In this document: piece by piece, positions 35,490 through 46,929 of the stretch
Layout of the letters: every line of letters begins with the position of its first letter
Position numbering within the stretch: the stretch's first letter is position 1
Assembly: GCA_033239525.1 (NCBI GenBank)
Contig: BSYO01000014.1
Coordinates: 14,926,021-14,990,020, forward strand
DNA length: 64,000 nucleotides
Direction of reading: 5' to 3'
Origin: Nepenthes gracilis
Taxonomy: Eukaryota; Streptophyta; Magnoliopsida; Caryophyllales; Nepenthaceae
Notes under the pieces: generated by a model
The model's database searches: none
Told to the model about the DNA's origin: nothing
What the model saw: the letters and a program-made list of their open reading frames with translations, nothing else
Made by a program: the position numbers and the translations under genes

Positions 35490-36384
35490 AGTGTCATCGA
35501 CGAGGAATGTGTCGTTCATTGTGGAGCAGTTCAATGGACAAAATAATTTTATCCTTTGGTAGGAAAGGGTGATGAATATTTTGACCCGAGAAGGGACCGT
35601 AAAAACTCTTCGAAAAAGGGAGAAGTCGGAGAACTTGACCGAAGACGAGTGGCAAGACAAGATGGATCTTGCCAACTACACTATTAAGTTGTGTTTGACG
35701 GACAACACACTCCAGGTAGTCCTCGGTCTGTCAGACCCGACGGAGGTTTGGGAGAAGCTTGAGAGCCGGTAAAAGTCCAAGTTCTTGACAACCATGCTGC
35801 ATATGAAGAAGCAGTTTTATAGCTTGCGGTTTTCTGAATATGAGTGCTTCGAGAAGCACTTGGACGAGTTTAACTGGCTAGTGACGCAAATGTCGGCCCT
35901 TGATGAGGAGATCAATGAGGAAGATAAGGCATTGGTATTGCTAGCGTCCTTACCGGTCTCATACGATCATATTGTCACGACGCTACTGTTCGGAAAGGAC
36001 ACACTGAGACTGGACATAGTCATAGCTTTCTTGCTTATAAACTAGTCAAGGTGGAGGGAAAGCGGTGAGGCCTCAGTCTCTTGGCCAAATCTGCTTGTGG
36101 CGAGTAGCAGTCGGGGACAAGGAAAATCAAGTGAACAAGGCAGAGATGGCAAAATGAAGAGGAGCAACAGCAAGAACAAGTTTGAGGAGAGGAGTTGTTT
36201 CTTCTGTGGTAAGAAAGGCCACATAAAGAAGGATTGTCCGCAGAGAAGGCAGAAGGAGGACAGAAGTAATCATGTAGAGCGACCTGATTATGCTGATGAA
36301 CAGGAGACTTTTGCTTTCTGTGGAGACCTCCTAGTTGTCCACACAGGAAAAGTACGGAGCCGGGCGTGCCAGGAAATGAGTTAG
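35490..36384 (+). pseudogene. copia gag remnant
   Basis: Reads VEQFNGQNNFILW near 35520, then MNILTREGTVKTLRKREKSE (35569 on), LANYTIKLCLTDNTLQVVLG and DPTEVWEKLESR, then LTTMLHMKKQFYSLRFSEYE and EEDKALVLLASLPVSYDHIV: the Tork/Tnt1-type gag order. A zinc knuckle CFFCGKKGHIKKDC (36199-36240) has a complete C-x2-C-x4-H-x4-C. Stops at 35548, 35770 and 36043 split the frame. The closest relative here is the gag remnant at 24790. Confidence 0.8.
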
Positions 36385-36998
36385 GTGATGGACAGTAGAG
36401 CCTCATACCATGCGACACCGAGGAAGTCTCACTTCACAAGTTATACGTCCGTTGGTCACAGGATGTTGAAGATGGGTAACAGTGACTCGTCTAGGGTTGT
36501 TGGCATCAGGGATGTTTGCTTGAGGACGAACAATGAAAATAAGCTCGTGCTGAAGGGCGTGCGACATGCCCCAGATCTGATGTTGAATGTGATTTCAATC
36601 GGAAAATTTGATGAGGAAGGCTTCAGAACAGCGTTTGGCGACGGCCAGTGGAAGTTCACCAAAGGCGCCTTAGTGATGGCAAGAGGAAGCTGGACATCAG
36701 GACGGTATCTAATGAAGGCATGCATTGCCAAAGGAATATCCAATGTGACCAAATGGGGCATTGGTCAATGTGGCAGGAAGGGACGACCAAGGTGGACTGT
36801 AAGGGAGAATGACAAGTCCACGGTAAAGGAGTTGAAGGGGAGTGGGATTACTCCAAACACAGTGGAGTAGAGGAAGGTATCATTCAGGCTTGCGGATGTT
36901 AACGCCGAAATCCCAATTGAGGGGTAGCTGCGAGAAGATAGGAGATGACGGTCGCCGACTAACGGCAAAGGTTCCCCACAAGGTCGTGGAGGAAAGTT
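36385..36998 (+). pseudogene. copia protease and truncated pol remnant
   Basis: The frame 36385-36870 starts VMDSRASYHATPRKSHFTSY. The catalytic D-S-G is D-S-R, so protease is inactive. It continues through VLKGVRHAPDLMLNVISIGK and RGSWTSGRYLMKACIAK, the block that precedes integrase in intact elements, and then jumps to unrelated-looking sequence (FRLADVNAEIPIEG near 36880) before the polypurine GTGGAGGAAAG (36986-36996) and the 3' LTR. The deletion that removed integrase to RNase H lies after about 36750. Confidence 0.75.
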
Positions 36999-38071
36999 TG
37001 TTGGGGTTAGTCACTCCCTTGTGGGTGACTCAACAAACAAGTCTTGTCATCGGAGGTTTTGTGAAAAGCAAATGACGGAGTTTATTTGATGGGGAGTAAA
37101 ACCATAAAGCAATTTTTGGTCAACGGGAGGTTGACCACGGACAACTAAAGACGGTCAACGCAGAGGTTTACTTGCGGAGAGCATTTTCGGAGTGAAAAAT
37201 ACCGGAGCACCTTTTCGGAGAGCAGAAGCCGGTCAACTCCATTGACCGGCTGATGGAGGCCAGCGGCCAAGGAGCGGGACGACCAAGAATGCCCATTGGT
37301 AGGCACAGATTTGCCTTGAGGCAAAATAGTCGGTCAACAAGTTGACCGACCAAGAAGGCAAATGGCAAGTGCAGATTTTGTCCGGTTAGAATTTCTGTCA
37401 AAGGGTTGACCGACTGTGAAGGCAAAATGACTAATATGCGCAGGATCAACCGGTTGGCCAAAATGGAAGATTTAACCATTCTAGAAGAAAGCAAAATGCC
37501 CAATTTGTCAGGTTGGCAGGACTTGGCAGGAATACCAGTTTGGCATGAATGGATTTCTTGTTTGGAATCCAGTTGGGTCCATGGGTGATAACTTAGAAGA
37601 TTTTCTGAACGTGTATGATTTTAGGGTATTGTTTATGTCGAATATCTTCATATTGTTGGCAGGAACATATTTTGTCTGAAATAGAATATTCGACGGATCA
37701 ACAATATATTTGCATACTGTAAACGGTGGAAAAATGGTGTGAGAGATTCAATTGTGAAAAAAGATATGAGTGCACCATCAGTGAAGAAGAAGAGAGAGAA
37801 TACAGAGAGTGAAAACGAAGGAGTATTTTCTTGTTTAACTCTGGAGAGTTTTTTCTTTGTTATTCTTGGGTGTGTTGCAGATACTCCATCTCAGGTGTTT
37901 GTAACCAATTTTTCACATAGTAGACTTGCAGTGGATTTTATATCCCGTGGTTTTTTCCTTCGGTTTGTGAAGGATTTTTCACGTAAAATTTATGTGTGCT
38001 TCTTCTTCCTCTTTTCCTTTTACTGTGTGTGACTTTGTGTCATTTTATTCGACCGACCTTTTGCCCCAATA
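36999..38071 (+). repeat. 3' LTR of non-autonomous copia element
   Basis: 1073 bp, direct repeat of 34383-35450 with frequent transitions. Starts TGTTGGGGTTAG; its end is CCCCAATA instead of CCCCAACA. Confidence 0.85.
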
Positions 38072-38504
38072 TCTCATTCTATTTCCTCTCTTAAATTCTG
38101 CTAAAACTAACAAAAAATTACCTGGATGCTCTATTTATATTAAAGTGGCGCTTGAGCGCTAGTTAGACGCATGTCAAGCTCCACAGCTAAAGACTGTGGT
38201 GTACAAGCACCGCCTCAGGCGCACATCGACCACGAGTATTCTCCTTCACGTGCTCGAGCGTCCTCTTGGATATGCAACTAGTATTAGTATTCTGCTAAAG
38301 AACATTTAGATGCCGATCAAGCGTCCGTCATGCATTACCGCTCTGCCATTCCACCCACAGGCATGCGTCAAACATTGTCGAGCATCCATTGAAATCTAGT
38401 CTAACTTTAACTTTTAACCCAATTTTTTTATCTTTTAACCTTAATTTTAATTATATTAATTTAATTAATCAAGATTATGATAAAATTCAAACTTGAGCCT
38501 TACT

Positions 38505-38890
38505 AGAGGGAGAGGAGGAGAAAATCCAAAAAGAGAAAAAGACACTTAAGTATTCAAGTGCACCGAGTGGAGCAAAGTCCTCCCAATTTACGTTCATCTC
38601 CATCATCTTTTCATTCATTATTTCCTTTCTCGTCTTTTAACTCAAAAAAGAAAAATTACTGATTTAAATATCATAATATATATCATAGAGTGAGTCCCGT
38701 ATATCTTTTACATCTCGTTTAATTTGTTCTGGTGCGTAAGATAAAAATTTAAAGTTACAAAGACTGGACCCGCTACTGTTCAAACTTTTTAGAGAAATAA
38801 CCCAACTCCCTAAGTTGTACGTTAATCCGGATCCCTAAGACACGTTATTAATTAGTCAGTGTATTTGCCTGATATTTTATTTGGCCTGAT
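38505..38890. other. Short spacer between LTR-type repeats
   Basis: Purine-rich then AT-rich sequence without a gene or recognisable repeat. Confidence 0.45.
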
Positions 38891-40978
38891 TGTCACGAAC
38901 CTGGACTAATGATGTCAATTTAAATAACTAATTATATTTTTTAAAATTTAAAATTTTAAATAATTTTAAACAAATAATCCTAAATCTCAAAATTCATGTG
39001 TGACAAACCAAATAAATAAGACCCGACACAAATTAAAATTCACACAGGACCTCACTGGACAACCGTACAAACAAATAATACGACCTGCTCCATAGTCATC
39101 GTAAAGGAGGTAACAATTTCAACAAAAATCACGAATCAGACATAATAAAATATTTCAGAGATTCTAAAATATTACCATGGGTCTATACCCGGCCAATTTC
39201 CATAATACAATCATATCAATTTTTAATTTTTAACCAAAATAAACTAATACTCACCAAATCTGATGAATTACTGACGGATCACGTCCTAACTCCTGCAGTG
39301 CATCCAAACCTTCTACTCTGAATGATCAAAACAGAAAACATGAACCAAAAGCCCAACAAGTATCATATTTAGACAAAATAAGTCCAATAAATCAGATGAG
39401 AGGTCAATGGATGAAAATCCAATCAAATTTCAGAATGAATCCAAATCGCCGATAAAGTAAATCCAATAGAAATCTAAGACCCAAAGTCCAAAATTCAATA
39501 ATAGTCTCGTACTCAAAACAAATATCCAAATCCAAAATAAATGTCCAAATTTTAAAACAGTCCTCATCGGGACGTATATATATATAAACAAAATAGATGT
39601 GATCCGGACCAATTTCAAAGCCGATATCAAATCAGAGTTTTCAAGTTCAAATCCAATGCCCGATCAGCTTGTGATTTGGGGTAGAATCCGATGGTCGGAT
39701 GATCCAATAGCGTGCGTAGAGATCGAAACAGTACCGCGACAGATATTCTAAAGGTCCGGATCAAAACATATAATCAAAATCGTTATACGAGACATACCAA
39801 GGCCAAACTGAAGGCAAAATCAACGAATTTCAAATCCAAGTCTAAATCAAAATCCAACATAAATCAATATAGAAATACAAATTATGCACTAAATTTGGAT
39901 TCTGATAATTTAAAGACTAGTTTGAGGAAGGGTTACACATAATTTCGGTAACCTTAGGCCAAAATACATATATTCTGTACCCATAGATAAGATTGCCCAC
40001 TATATTTTATCACCCACGGCTTTGGGTGCATTTCTCAAACTTGTCAAATATATTAGGATGTCCAAATACATTCTAAAGTCAAGTCAAATTATCTAAATGG
40101 AAATGGTCACTACTCCGAGCCTTTCCTGCTGGCAGAAATGAATTTTCAAATAAATCTCCCCGTCCGGAGCTGGCCAGAGTGTCCAATTTTCAAATTCAAA
40201 TGTAATGACCACAACCCGATTCGTGTATGTGAAAATACACGGCCTATACAAGTTTTGTGTACATTTTCATTACACATACAGATATAAACATAGACCGAGT
40301 CCAATAAATTTTTCGAGCTTACAGAAAAATAATAAATTTCTAAAATCATAAAATTTATATTTAAAGATCCCAAAATAATCCATTAAATTACACATAGATG
40401 CCCAAAATAAATTAAATGGGTGTATAAAAATTCATTAATGTTAGTAAAAATTTCAAACAGTATCTAAAATACATCAGATGCGAAATTAGACCAAAGAGGG
40501 GTTTACATATACTTGTCTGGATCTCATACTTTGTCGATCTGAAAAATGGAGGCTCCGAGGTACCGAATCACGCGCCTCCAGCTCACTGCTGCGCAGCCGT
40601 GACTCACCCGCGCTCTCCCTTCCTCGTTTCGCAACCTGCGCCTCCGCGAACACCCGGCGACCCACCGTTTCCGACATCCACGGCCGCGCCGTCGACCACC
40701 GTCGCAACACTACCTCTGGCAGCGCCCCGTTAAACCCAGCTGCCCGGACAAATGCTGCCCGGCCTCCTCGCCAGTTTTCTCTTCTGAAACCACCACCACC
40801 GCACCGACCACCGCTGCGCCACCGACAACCCACCGACATCAGTGCCTCCTCGCCGCACGATGCCATCGTCGGCCGTCGCTTCCTCCTTGCCGGCTTCTCT
40901 CTCTCTCCTCTTTTCTCCTCCTGAAATCCTGATCCCCAAATCCATCCTTATCTCTTTTATTTTTATTTTTTTCTTCGT

Positions 40979-41018
<40 letters not shown>

Positions 41019-41115
41019 TATTTTAAATTTTCTTTTATTTTAAAATCAAGCCAATATTCGGACGATAATTTGAGCGCACCTCATGCGCCTGACTGGTGAT
41101 CCAAGTATAATTACA
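38891..41115 (-). mobile_element. Probable large LTR-type repeat
   Basis: TGTCACGAACC at the left and ATAATTACA at the right would be the end and start of a minus-strand LTR (TGTAATTATACTTGG...). Composition and layout parallel the solo LTR at 25850-28543: a GCCCAACAAGTA block (39351 here, 26243 there), mixed middle, then a GC-rich C-rich stretch (40540-40900) and a (TA)n tract (40983-41017). Flanks do not form a target duplication, so the ends are provisional. The open frames in its GC-rich part (40486-40866, 40730-40984) are compositional. Confidence 0.45.
40983..41017. repeat. (TA)n microsatellite
   Basis: About 17 TA units within the LTR-type repeat. Confidence 0.9.
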
Positions 41116-41852
41116 AGTGAGAATGACTAGTTCAAACCAATCCGACCTAAATTATAAATTATATATATAATTTTTTTTATTTAGATAATACCAAGTTAAA
41201 AAAGTATTTGCAATAAGCCATATTTTTATAATTAATTACTTTTAAAATAATATAAGGTCATATTTTTATCTAAATATTATATTTTTAAAAATATTTTATA
41301 TTATTTGATATTTTTCATATAAATATAAATTATAAAAAATTAAAACATGTCCATCAAATATTATATGATACCCTCTTGAGATATACCAACAGTGTGTAAT
41401 TCTTGTTATTTGTCTAAATAAGTCCGATAATACCAACACTATTTCTATTCTATAGTTTCCATACATGATTATTCATATACTTTAAAAAATGATAGTTAGG
41501 CTCAACTGAATCATTTAGAACGCGGCGAGTGTAAGAAAAATATAACCAAAATGCACTAAAAATATAAGTTTTTTCCTCACAATTTTAATAACTAAGATCA
41601 TTACTTTAATCAGTAAAATAATAATAAAGTATTTATATAAGAAATAAAATTAATGTAAAACAATCTATTACCCTTAAGATAATATACTATTCAATTGTCT
41701 AGTTAAAATAACACTCACACCAATATTCTCAATTTATTATTGTATTTATCGTAGAAACTAAAATAATTAAGCATGTTTGCTAGCACTTGATGAATATTTT
41801 CTGCTACTTTTAAAAAAATAAACACTTTAGTTGTGTTTTTTAATACACAAAA
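41116..41852. other. AT-rich spacer
   Basis: No gene or repeat recognised. Confidence 0.55.
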
Positions 41853-42831
41853 TGATGAGTTCGGTAAATTTGACCCAAGAAGAAAAAGGTACACAGATAA
41901 AATAAAAACCCAATGAAATTCAAGCCAAAGAAGGCCCAGTGGCTTGATGATTCCGACCTAAAAAGCAAGCCCATGTGCTATGTGTAATTTACCCGTTCGT
42001 CACTATCCACAAATACGATTTAACAAGTGGTTTAACAGGTGGTTATTCAACCACCCTACATCTCTATAAATAGCCATTTTATTCTCGCGGAGAAAGGAAA
42101 AAAGACAACTGAAAACTACCAGAGAAAAAGAATCCTGAAAATATTGCTGGAAAGAAGAAAAGAGAAAAAGGTGCTATAAATTCCAATCATGAGACTATTT
42201 ATCCCAAAAGTTCATCTAGTGAGAAGACCAAGGAGAGAGGTTCCTGAAAAGAGGTTAGAGAAAAGGATCCAAAAAAAGGCTCTTTCCAAGACCCATGTGC
42301 TCCGTCCAGAAGGCAAAGCCTAAGGAGTTCAGCCCTCCATCTTAAGAGGCCAAGAGAACCTCTCTAGAGTCCATCCTAGCAGAGGCTATCCCTCCAAGAG
42401 ATCTTCCATTTAAGTGATCGGTCGAAACACTCCCGTGAGGTTAGAAAGTCGTACATTTTACAATATCTCATTCAAGATGCCCCGCTGCGAGCGCATTTCT
42501 AAACCGCCCACCTACTGGTTGAATCTCTAAGCCGTCCTTCCGCAGGCGCACTTTTAAGCCGTCAATCAGTTGAGTGCACCCAAACGATAAATCCATCCTA
42601 CGTGCATCCTCCATGCATCGCTTTATACTCTTAGAAATGCATCTGATTTGAACGTCGGAGGATTTACGGTAGGAGCAATTTTCACCATCCTCTAACCTCT
42701 TATTTTCAGTTATATTGTGTAATGTTCAGATTCGAGATTATGTAGATTGGATCTGCATCAAATCGACTAGCATGAAAATTTGATTTGCGGCCCCCAATCT
42801 GTAGGACAATTCGAATTCTTAAAGCGCAACA
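41853..42831 (+). mobile_element. Candidate solo LTR
   Basis: TGATGAGTTC...GCGCAACA, 979 bp, flanked by CAAAA (41848-41852) and CAAAC (42832-42836), 4 of 5 matching. It contains a good TATA box TATAAATA (42065-42072), followed by an A/G-rich leader-like stretch (42090-42180) and a GC-balanced body, quite unlike the AT-rich spacers on both sides. No homologous second copy is in the window, so the family is unknown. It could also be a decayed gene promoter. Confidence 0.45.
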
Positions 42832-42842
42832 CAAACCATCCC

Positions 42843-42898
<56 letters not shown>
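42843..42898. repeat. (TAA)n microsatellite
   Basis: About 18 TAA units directly after the candidate LTR. Confidence 0.9.
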
Positions 42899-44043
42899 GG
42901 AGAGCCTATTGACTCTCCGCATAAAGTTCATCTATTAATTTTATTTATAATTAATTTTAATTAATATCTTCTAACAATTTGCCTCAAATATAGCTAATGC
43001 TTAATCTATAAAATTTTTCTTTTCAATAATAAATATGATACTATAATGTGTGTGATTTATTAAGTTTAATATCAAAGTGAAAAAACATTAAATCACATTT
43101 AATTAATTAAATATTTTTAATTATAAATAAACTCTTCAATTCTCATTAAATTAATTAACTAGAATATTAACAGATCATAAGTAACATCTAATTACATATC
43201 ATGACAATCTAGATAAAATGAATATATATATATAGATATATATATATATATATATTCAAAGAATCTTCCATAATAGTTATCATATAATTTTAATTATTTT
43301 CATTATCTTATATCCAGAAAAATTCAAAGGTTTGAAAAATGTTACTCTTTATTCAATTTGTTCATATGCATACATTGTATTTGAATTGCTATCTACTTAT
43401 TATTTTAATAAATAATTGCATATATCTAAGTATTAGACAAATATTAATAATATCAAAATATAATAATTCACATATAAAGTACTGATATATAGTCTTAAAA
43501 CTTTCATATAAGAACACCTCAATCTATTAAATTTATTCTTTCATGGGCACACGTATATTTACCATGATATATTAACTACACAAGTGATTATGATATTCAA
43601 TAGGCTAGAATAATATGTATTAGTTTAATCAAATCACTAATATTTAATCTTAATAATCCTACCAACGAATATATTTAAACTAAAGCTTATAAACAATAAA
43701 ATTCATAATTATGATCTTACCATAATCAATAATGCATTTATTCGATTTGAAGATTTTATCATATAAATAAAATAGTCAAAGTATGATAAATATAAATTAT
43801 TTGAAAATATATGATAAATATAAAATGTTTTTTATTTAATGTAACTGAATATGTATAACTAGTAACCAGTTATATCAAATATTATTAATTTGTAGATCAT
43901 AGAACTACTAATAGCAAGACGATTCTTATGGAAATCTTTGAATTATTTCTTTAGGCAGTTGAGGAAGCAGATGGATTACATAGCCTGAGCTGAGGGGACC
44001 TGCATTGATCGCAGCACAGGGCCCGTGTTGCATGGCCTCGGCA
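42899..44043. other. AT-rich spacer downstream of the DUF688-type gene
   Basis: No gene. A (TA)n/(TAGA) tract lies at about 43222-43256. The last 100 bp become GC-richer before the inverted repeat. Confidence 0.55.
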
Positions 44044-44160
44044 GTCCGGATAAAATCTAATGGTCGAGGACATTTAACGACGTAGGATGTGCAACTTTTT
44101 TTTCATTTGTAAATTTAACAAAAAAAAGAATAAAGATTGATTGTCTAATTTTATCCGGAC
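44044..44160. repeat. Inverted repeat with 13-bp perfect arms (MITE-like or hairpin)
   Basis: GTCCGGATAAAAT at 44044-44056 is repeated inverted as ATTTTATCCGGAC at 44148-44160, enclosing 91 bp of non-coding sequence. It resembles a small MITE with terminal inverted repeats, but no target duplication is evident. The right arm overlaps the last codons and stop of the DUF688-type gene. Confidence 0.6.
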
Positions 44161-44621
44161 GGATGAAATTTGCGGTGGAGACTCTGTTCAGTGGGCAGTG
44201 CAGGGCAGGGCTGCCGAGCTCTATATAGCCTGTTGATTAAACCATCTTCTCTGATATCACAACCTTGCTTGCACGAAAACACGAGCTTGATTCTCTTCAA
44301 AAAGAACACAAGATTTCTCTCACTTAAACCAGCGGACGACACCCCAACGTTTTTGCCACCTCTGCTGCACTTCTTTAGAGCTGCCAGAAAAGGGTCTTCC
44401 GCAGCTGGTTGCCAAAGCCTCTTCATCGTCCAATGACTCCTACTCGAAACCTGAAGATCTGGGCATGGCGGAGGAGGGATCTCCGCCGTCCTCCGGCCAA
44501 ACCCATTTGGAAAACTTAGGGGATATCGTCCTACACTTTTAGGGCTTTCTTCTTCTTGGACACATGCACTCACAAGCTTGGAGATCCCGGGCTTGTCCTC
44601 CCAAGAGAATGGGAAGCTCAT
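44151..44621 (-). CDS. DUF688-type plant protein
   Basis: Minus-strand open frame of 156 residues from the first ATG. It begins MSFPFSWEDKPGISK, the N-terminal signature of plant DUF688-type proteins (FxWExxPGxPK-like), and has a second typical block DPFLAALKKCSRG at about residues 81-93. The middle is Pro/Ser-rich, with a basic region (FLKRIKLVFSCK) near 111-122. No signal peptide or membrane segment is apparent. Biochemical function of this family is not known to me. The frame is open upstream of the ATG for 15 codons without another ATG. The last residues (PSG) and the TAA stop come from the inverted repeat at 44148-44160, so the C terminus may be an insertion-made truncation. It has no neighbour in an obvious functional link. 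Confidence 0.65.
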   Translation of the reverse strand: MSFPFSWEDKPGISKLVSACVQEEESPKSVGRYPLSFPNGFGRRTAEIPPPPCPDLQVSSRSHWTMKRLWQPAAEDPFLAALKKCSRGGKNVGVSSAGLSERNLVFFLKRIKLVFSCKQGCDIREDGLINRLYRARQPCPALPTEQSLHRKFHPSG

Positions 44622-46850
44622 AATGTAATTAGAATTGCAATCTTCTGATATATATTTTACAGTCACAAGAAATAGACTGCTTTATGTAGGAGTTTTCTCC
44701 ATCAGTTTCTCTGCAAATGTAGTCCACAACAAGGGAAAGTGATAGTAATACGTGAAGGGGAAGCACCAGTTTTGCTTTGAAAACAATTTATTAATATTTG
44801 AAGTGGTGGTGGATCAATTTCGAGGCCAGCTTCTTCATGATTTGCCATAGAAAGATGTCAGCTAATTAGAGCTCAAGATTGTGAGCCCTAGTTTATTACG
44901 GTTTTGACGAATCGATCGTTGTGTTGGTGGGGTTGTTAGAGAATGTGATGTGTTTTTTGACCCTTCAGTTTAACCGAACCCCCTTTGTCTTGGCATACAT
45001 TTCTTCGATTCTATAATTTTCCTCTGCATTAGTTCCATGCTTTCTGCACAAGCGGTGGGTTAGCAGGAAAATTGGGAGAACATTTTTAAATTTTAGTTTC
45101 TACTTTGATTTTTAATGGAATCTGAAAATCAAATTTGCCTCTACTTTTATATGTAGACGGATTTTGTTTATGGCAAAACCAAATGACAGAAGTAGAAGGT
45201 GAAATTCTACTTTTAAATGAGATAAGCATGTGACAATAACGAATAAATAATGTGTCAGATTTTTAATACATACTACCCATTTTAAATAATTAAGCAAGAA
45301 CTTACTTTTCTTACCTCAAGGGGACTTATAACACATATTATAGACATAAATAACAAATTATTTACATTTAACAACTATAAAATTAACTAGACAAAAATCA
45401 GAAAGATATGACAGAGAACCAAATTTGGTTATAGGAATTATAATCTTATATTGATATTTATACCCTTGCAAAAGAAATAAAATGATTAATTTGAGTCATA
45501 AGTAGATGGTAATGGTATAAGTAGAGCTGGGCATGGCTGGCAGAATTTTGCTTATCCAGCACAATGGCTAATCTAAGTGTGTTACACAAAAGTTCTTTAA
45601 GAAAATAATTTCTTTCTATATCCATATTTTGTGCATTTAGCTGTGAATTTTATAAGCATTTTTTAAGGAATGTTACATCACTAAAAGGGAAAGAAGCTTT
45701 TCTTTTATCAAGTAATTAATTTATTATATTTTAACAAAAAAATATAGTGTATAGTATTCCAAAACATTCAATGAGTTAAAATTGCCTAACTCACAACATA
45801 ACATGGCTAAGTATTATAATTTCACAATACAATAAAATGTACCTAACAGAAAAAAGTGCGAAATAAAATAAATTAGCTACAACCATTACCACTCTAATAT
45901 GCTACTGCAAATGAGATTCGAAGGGACAACATCGTTGCAGAGGGTATTCTTGTAAGATAAAAAATTTATAATAGATCTAATAATCTTACTCTTATAAAAA
46001 AAAAGTCCCAAAAATACAAGTATTGTAATCTTTTCAAATGAAGTAAACTGTGGCTATCAAGATAATCTGAAGCAAGGTTGAAGAAGGAGTGAGTGGTCCG
46101 TCTGATAGCCACTCATCTATGGCTCTACTCTAATCGACGCATGGCTAGGCACATTGAAACTAGATCAAATATATCTCCAATTTTCCTTTATCACCTCATA
46201 TTAGAAGAAGGGGGAGTGCATGAATTTCATAAAAGACCTACAAAACACGTAGCGGGAGAGGAGATGGAGGAAACGACGAGTACCAAAGGTCTCGAGTATG
46301 TTTTGATAGCCAACGGAGTAGTAAAGGTACGAGAGAGATGATAGTTAAAGCCCCAAACCAAGGAGACCTAAGGAATCCCCAAACCTATGAACTAAAAGAT
46401 CCTCTAAGTCAAGTGGATAAAAAAGAAACCATTGGGCAAAGGATTCTAGCAAACCGAGCCCGCATAAGAGGAATAAGGTCATAAGAAAGCTATGGACTGA
46501 CGAAAAATCCTACAAAAAGGAAAGTGAGAGGTTGTCAACTCCAATGATTACTCAAGATAATAGCATTAATTTTTACATTGTGGGAAATGACTATGCCAAG
46601 GGTAATATAGTTACAAAAAGCAATAGTGAGCACTTAACAGATGTCAAAAATCAAACCATAAAAAATGTACCCTTTCCATTGCCCACTGTAATGTATCCTT
46701 TCCATTGCCCACTGTATGGCGCACAAAAGGACTCAGGGAGTCATACAACTTCATCATTTTAGGAAAGTTCTAAATGATAGATTGAAAAATTCACTGCTTA
46801 GATGCATCTATTTTTAATACAATAACGTCTAATTCAATTCATCCAAATCA
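44622..46850. other. Spacer with DUF688-gene upstream region; no other gene seen
   Basis: 44622-45070 is the 5' flank of the DUF688-type gene. The rest is AT-rich. 46090-46760 is more balanced and could be the decayed 3' part of the LINE on its right, but no motif confirms this. A 26-bp tandem duplication lies at 46665-46716. Confidence 0.45.
46665..46716. repeat. 26-bp tandem duplication
   Basis: CCTTTCCATTGCCCACTGTA occurs twice, 26 bp apart (starting about 46671 and 46697). Confidence 0.8.
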
Positions 46851-46929
46851 AATCGTCATCCCTCGCTAACGGACACCATAAGTGCTTGTTAATGAAGTAG
46901 AGCTAAGGCCAAAATCACCTTTCTTTTTA

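Larger units (their letters stand above)
34383..38071 (+). mobile_element. Non-autonomous Ty1/copia (Tork-like) element, gag-protease only
   Basis: Complete LTRs (34383-35450, 36999-38071), PBS immediately after the 5' LTR, and flanks TCTCC/TCTCA (34378-34382, 38072-38076; 4 of 5). The internal region is only about 1.5 kb: gag with zinc knuckle, protease and the region just after it. Integrase, RT and RNase H are absent, so mobility would need proteins in trans. It lies inside the minus-strand large LTR, so it is the younger of the two. Confidence 0.85.
32654..38504 (-). mobile_element. Large Ty3/gypsy-type solo LTR, interrupted by copia element
   Basis: Same family as 7323-9961, inverted. 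On the minus strand it runs from AGTAAGGCTC (38504) to GACGTGATA (32654). Flanking CCTCT/CCTCA (minus strand; 38505-38509 and 32649-32653) match at 4 of 5 positions. Removing the nested copia element (34383-38071) leaves about 2.16 kb, shorter than the 2.64-kb sister, partly because the sister has an internal 236-bp duplication. No coding sequence was seen in it. Confidence 0.6.

Noticed and set aside
38150..38400. GCTCGAGC-rich palindromes as a possible regulatory array
   Set aside because: They are shared with the other large LTR copy (7500-7640), so they are family sequence rather than a local regulatory array.
40486..40984. Arg/Gly-rich ORFs on the minus strand
   Set aside because: They lie in the GC-rich part of an LTR-type repeat and have no recognisable domain.
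46093..46341. 82-residue plus-strand ORF
   Set aside because: No motif, next to a decayed LINE, and short; treated as chance.
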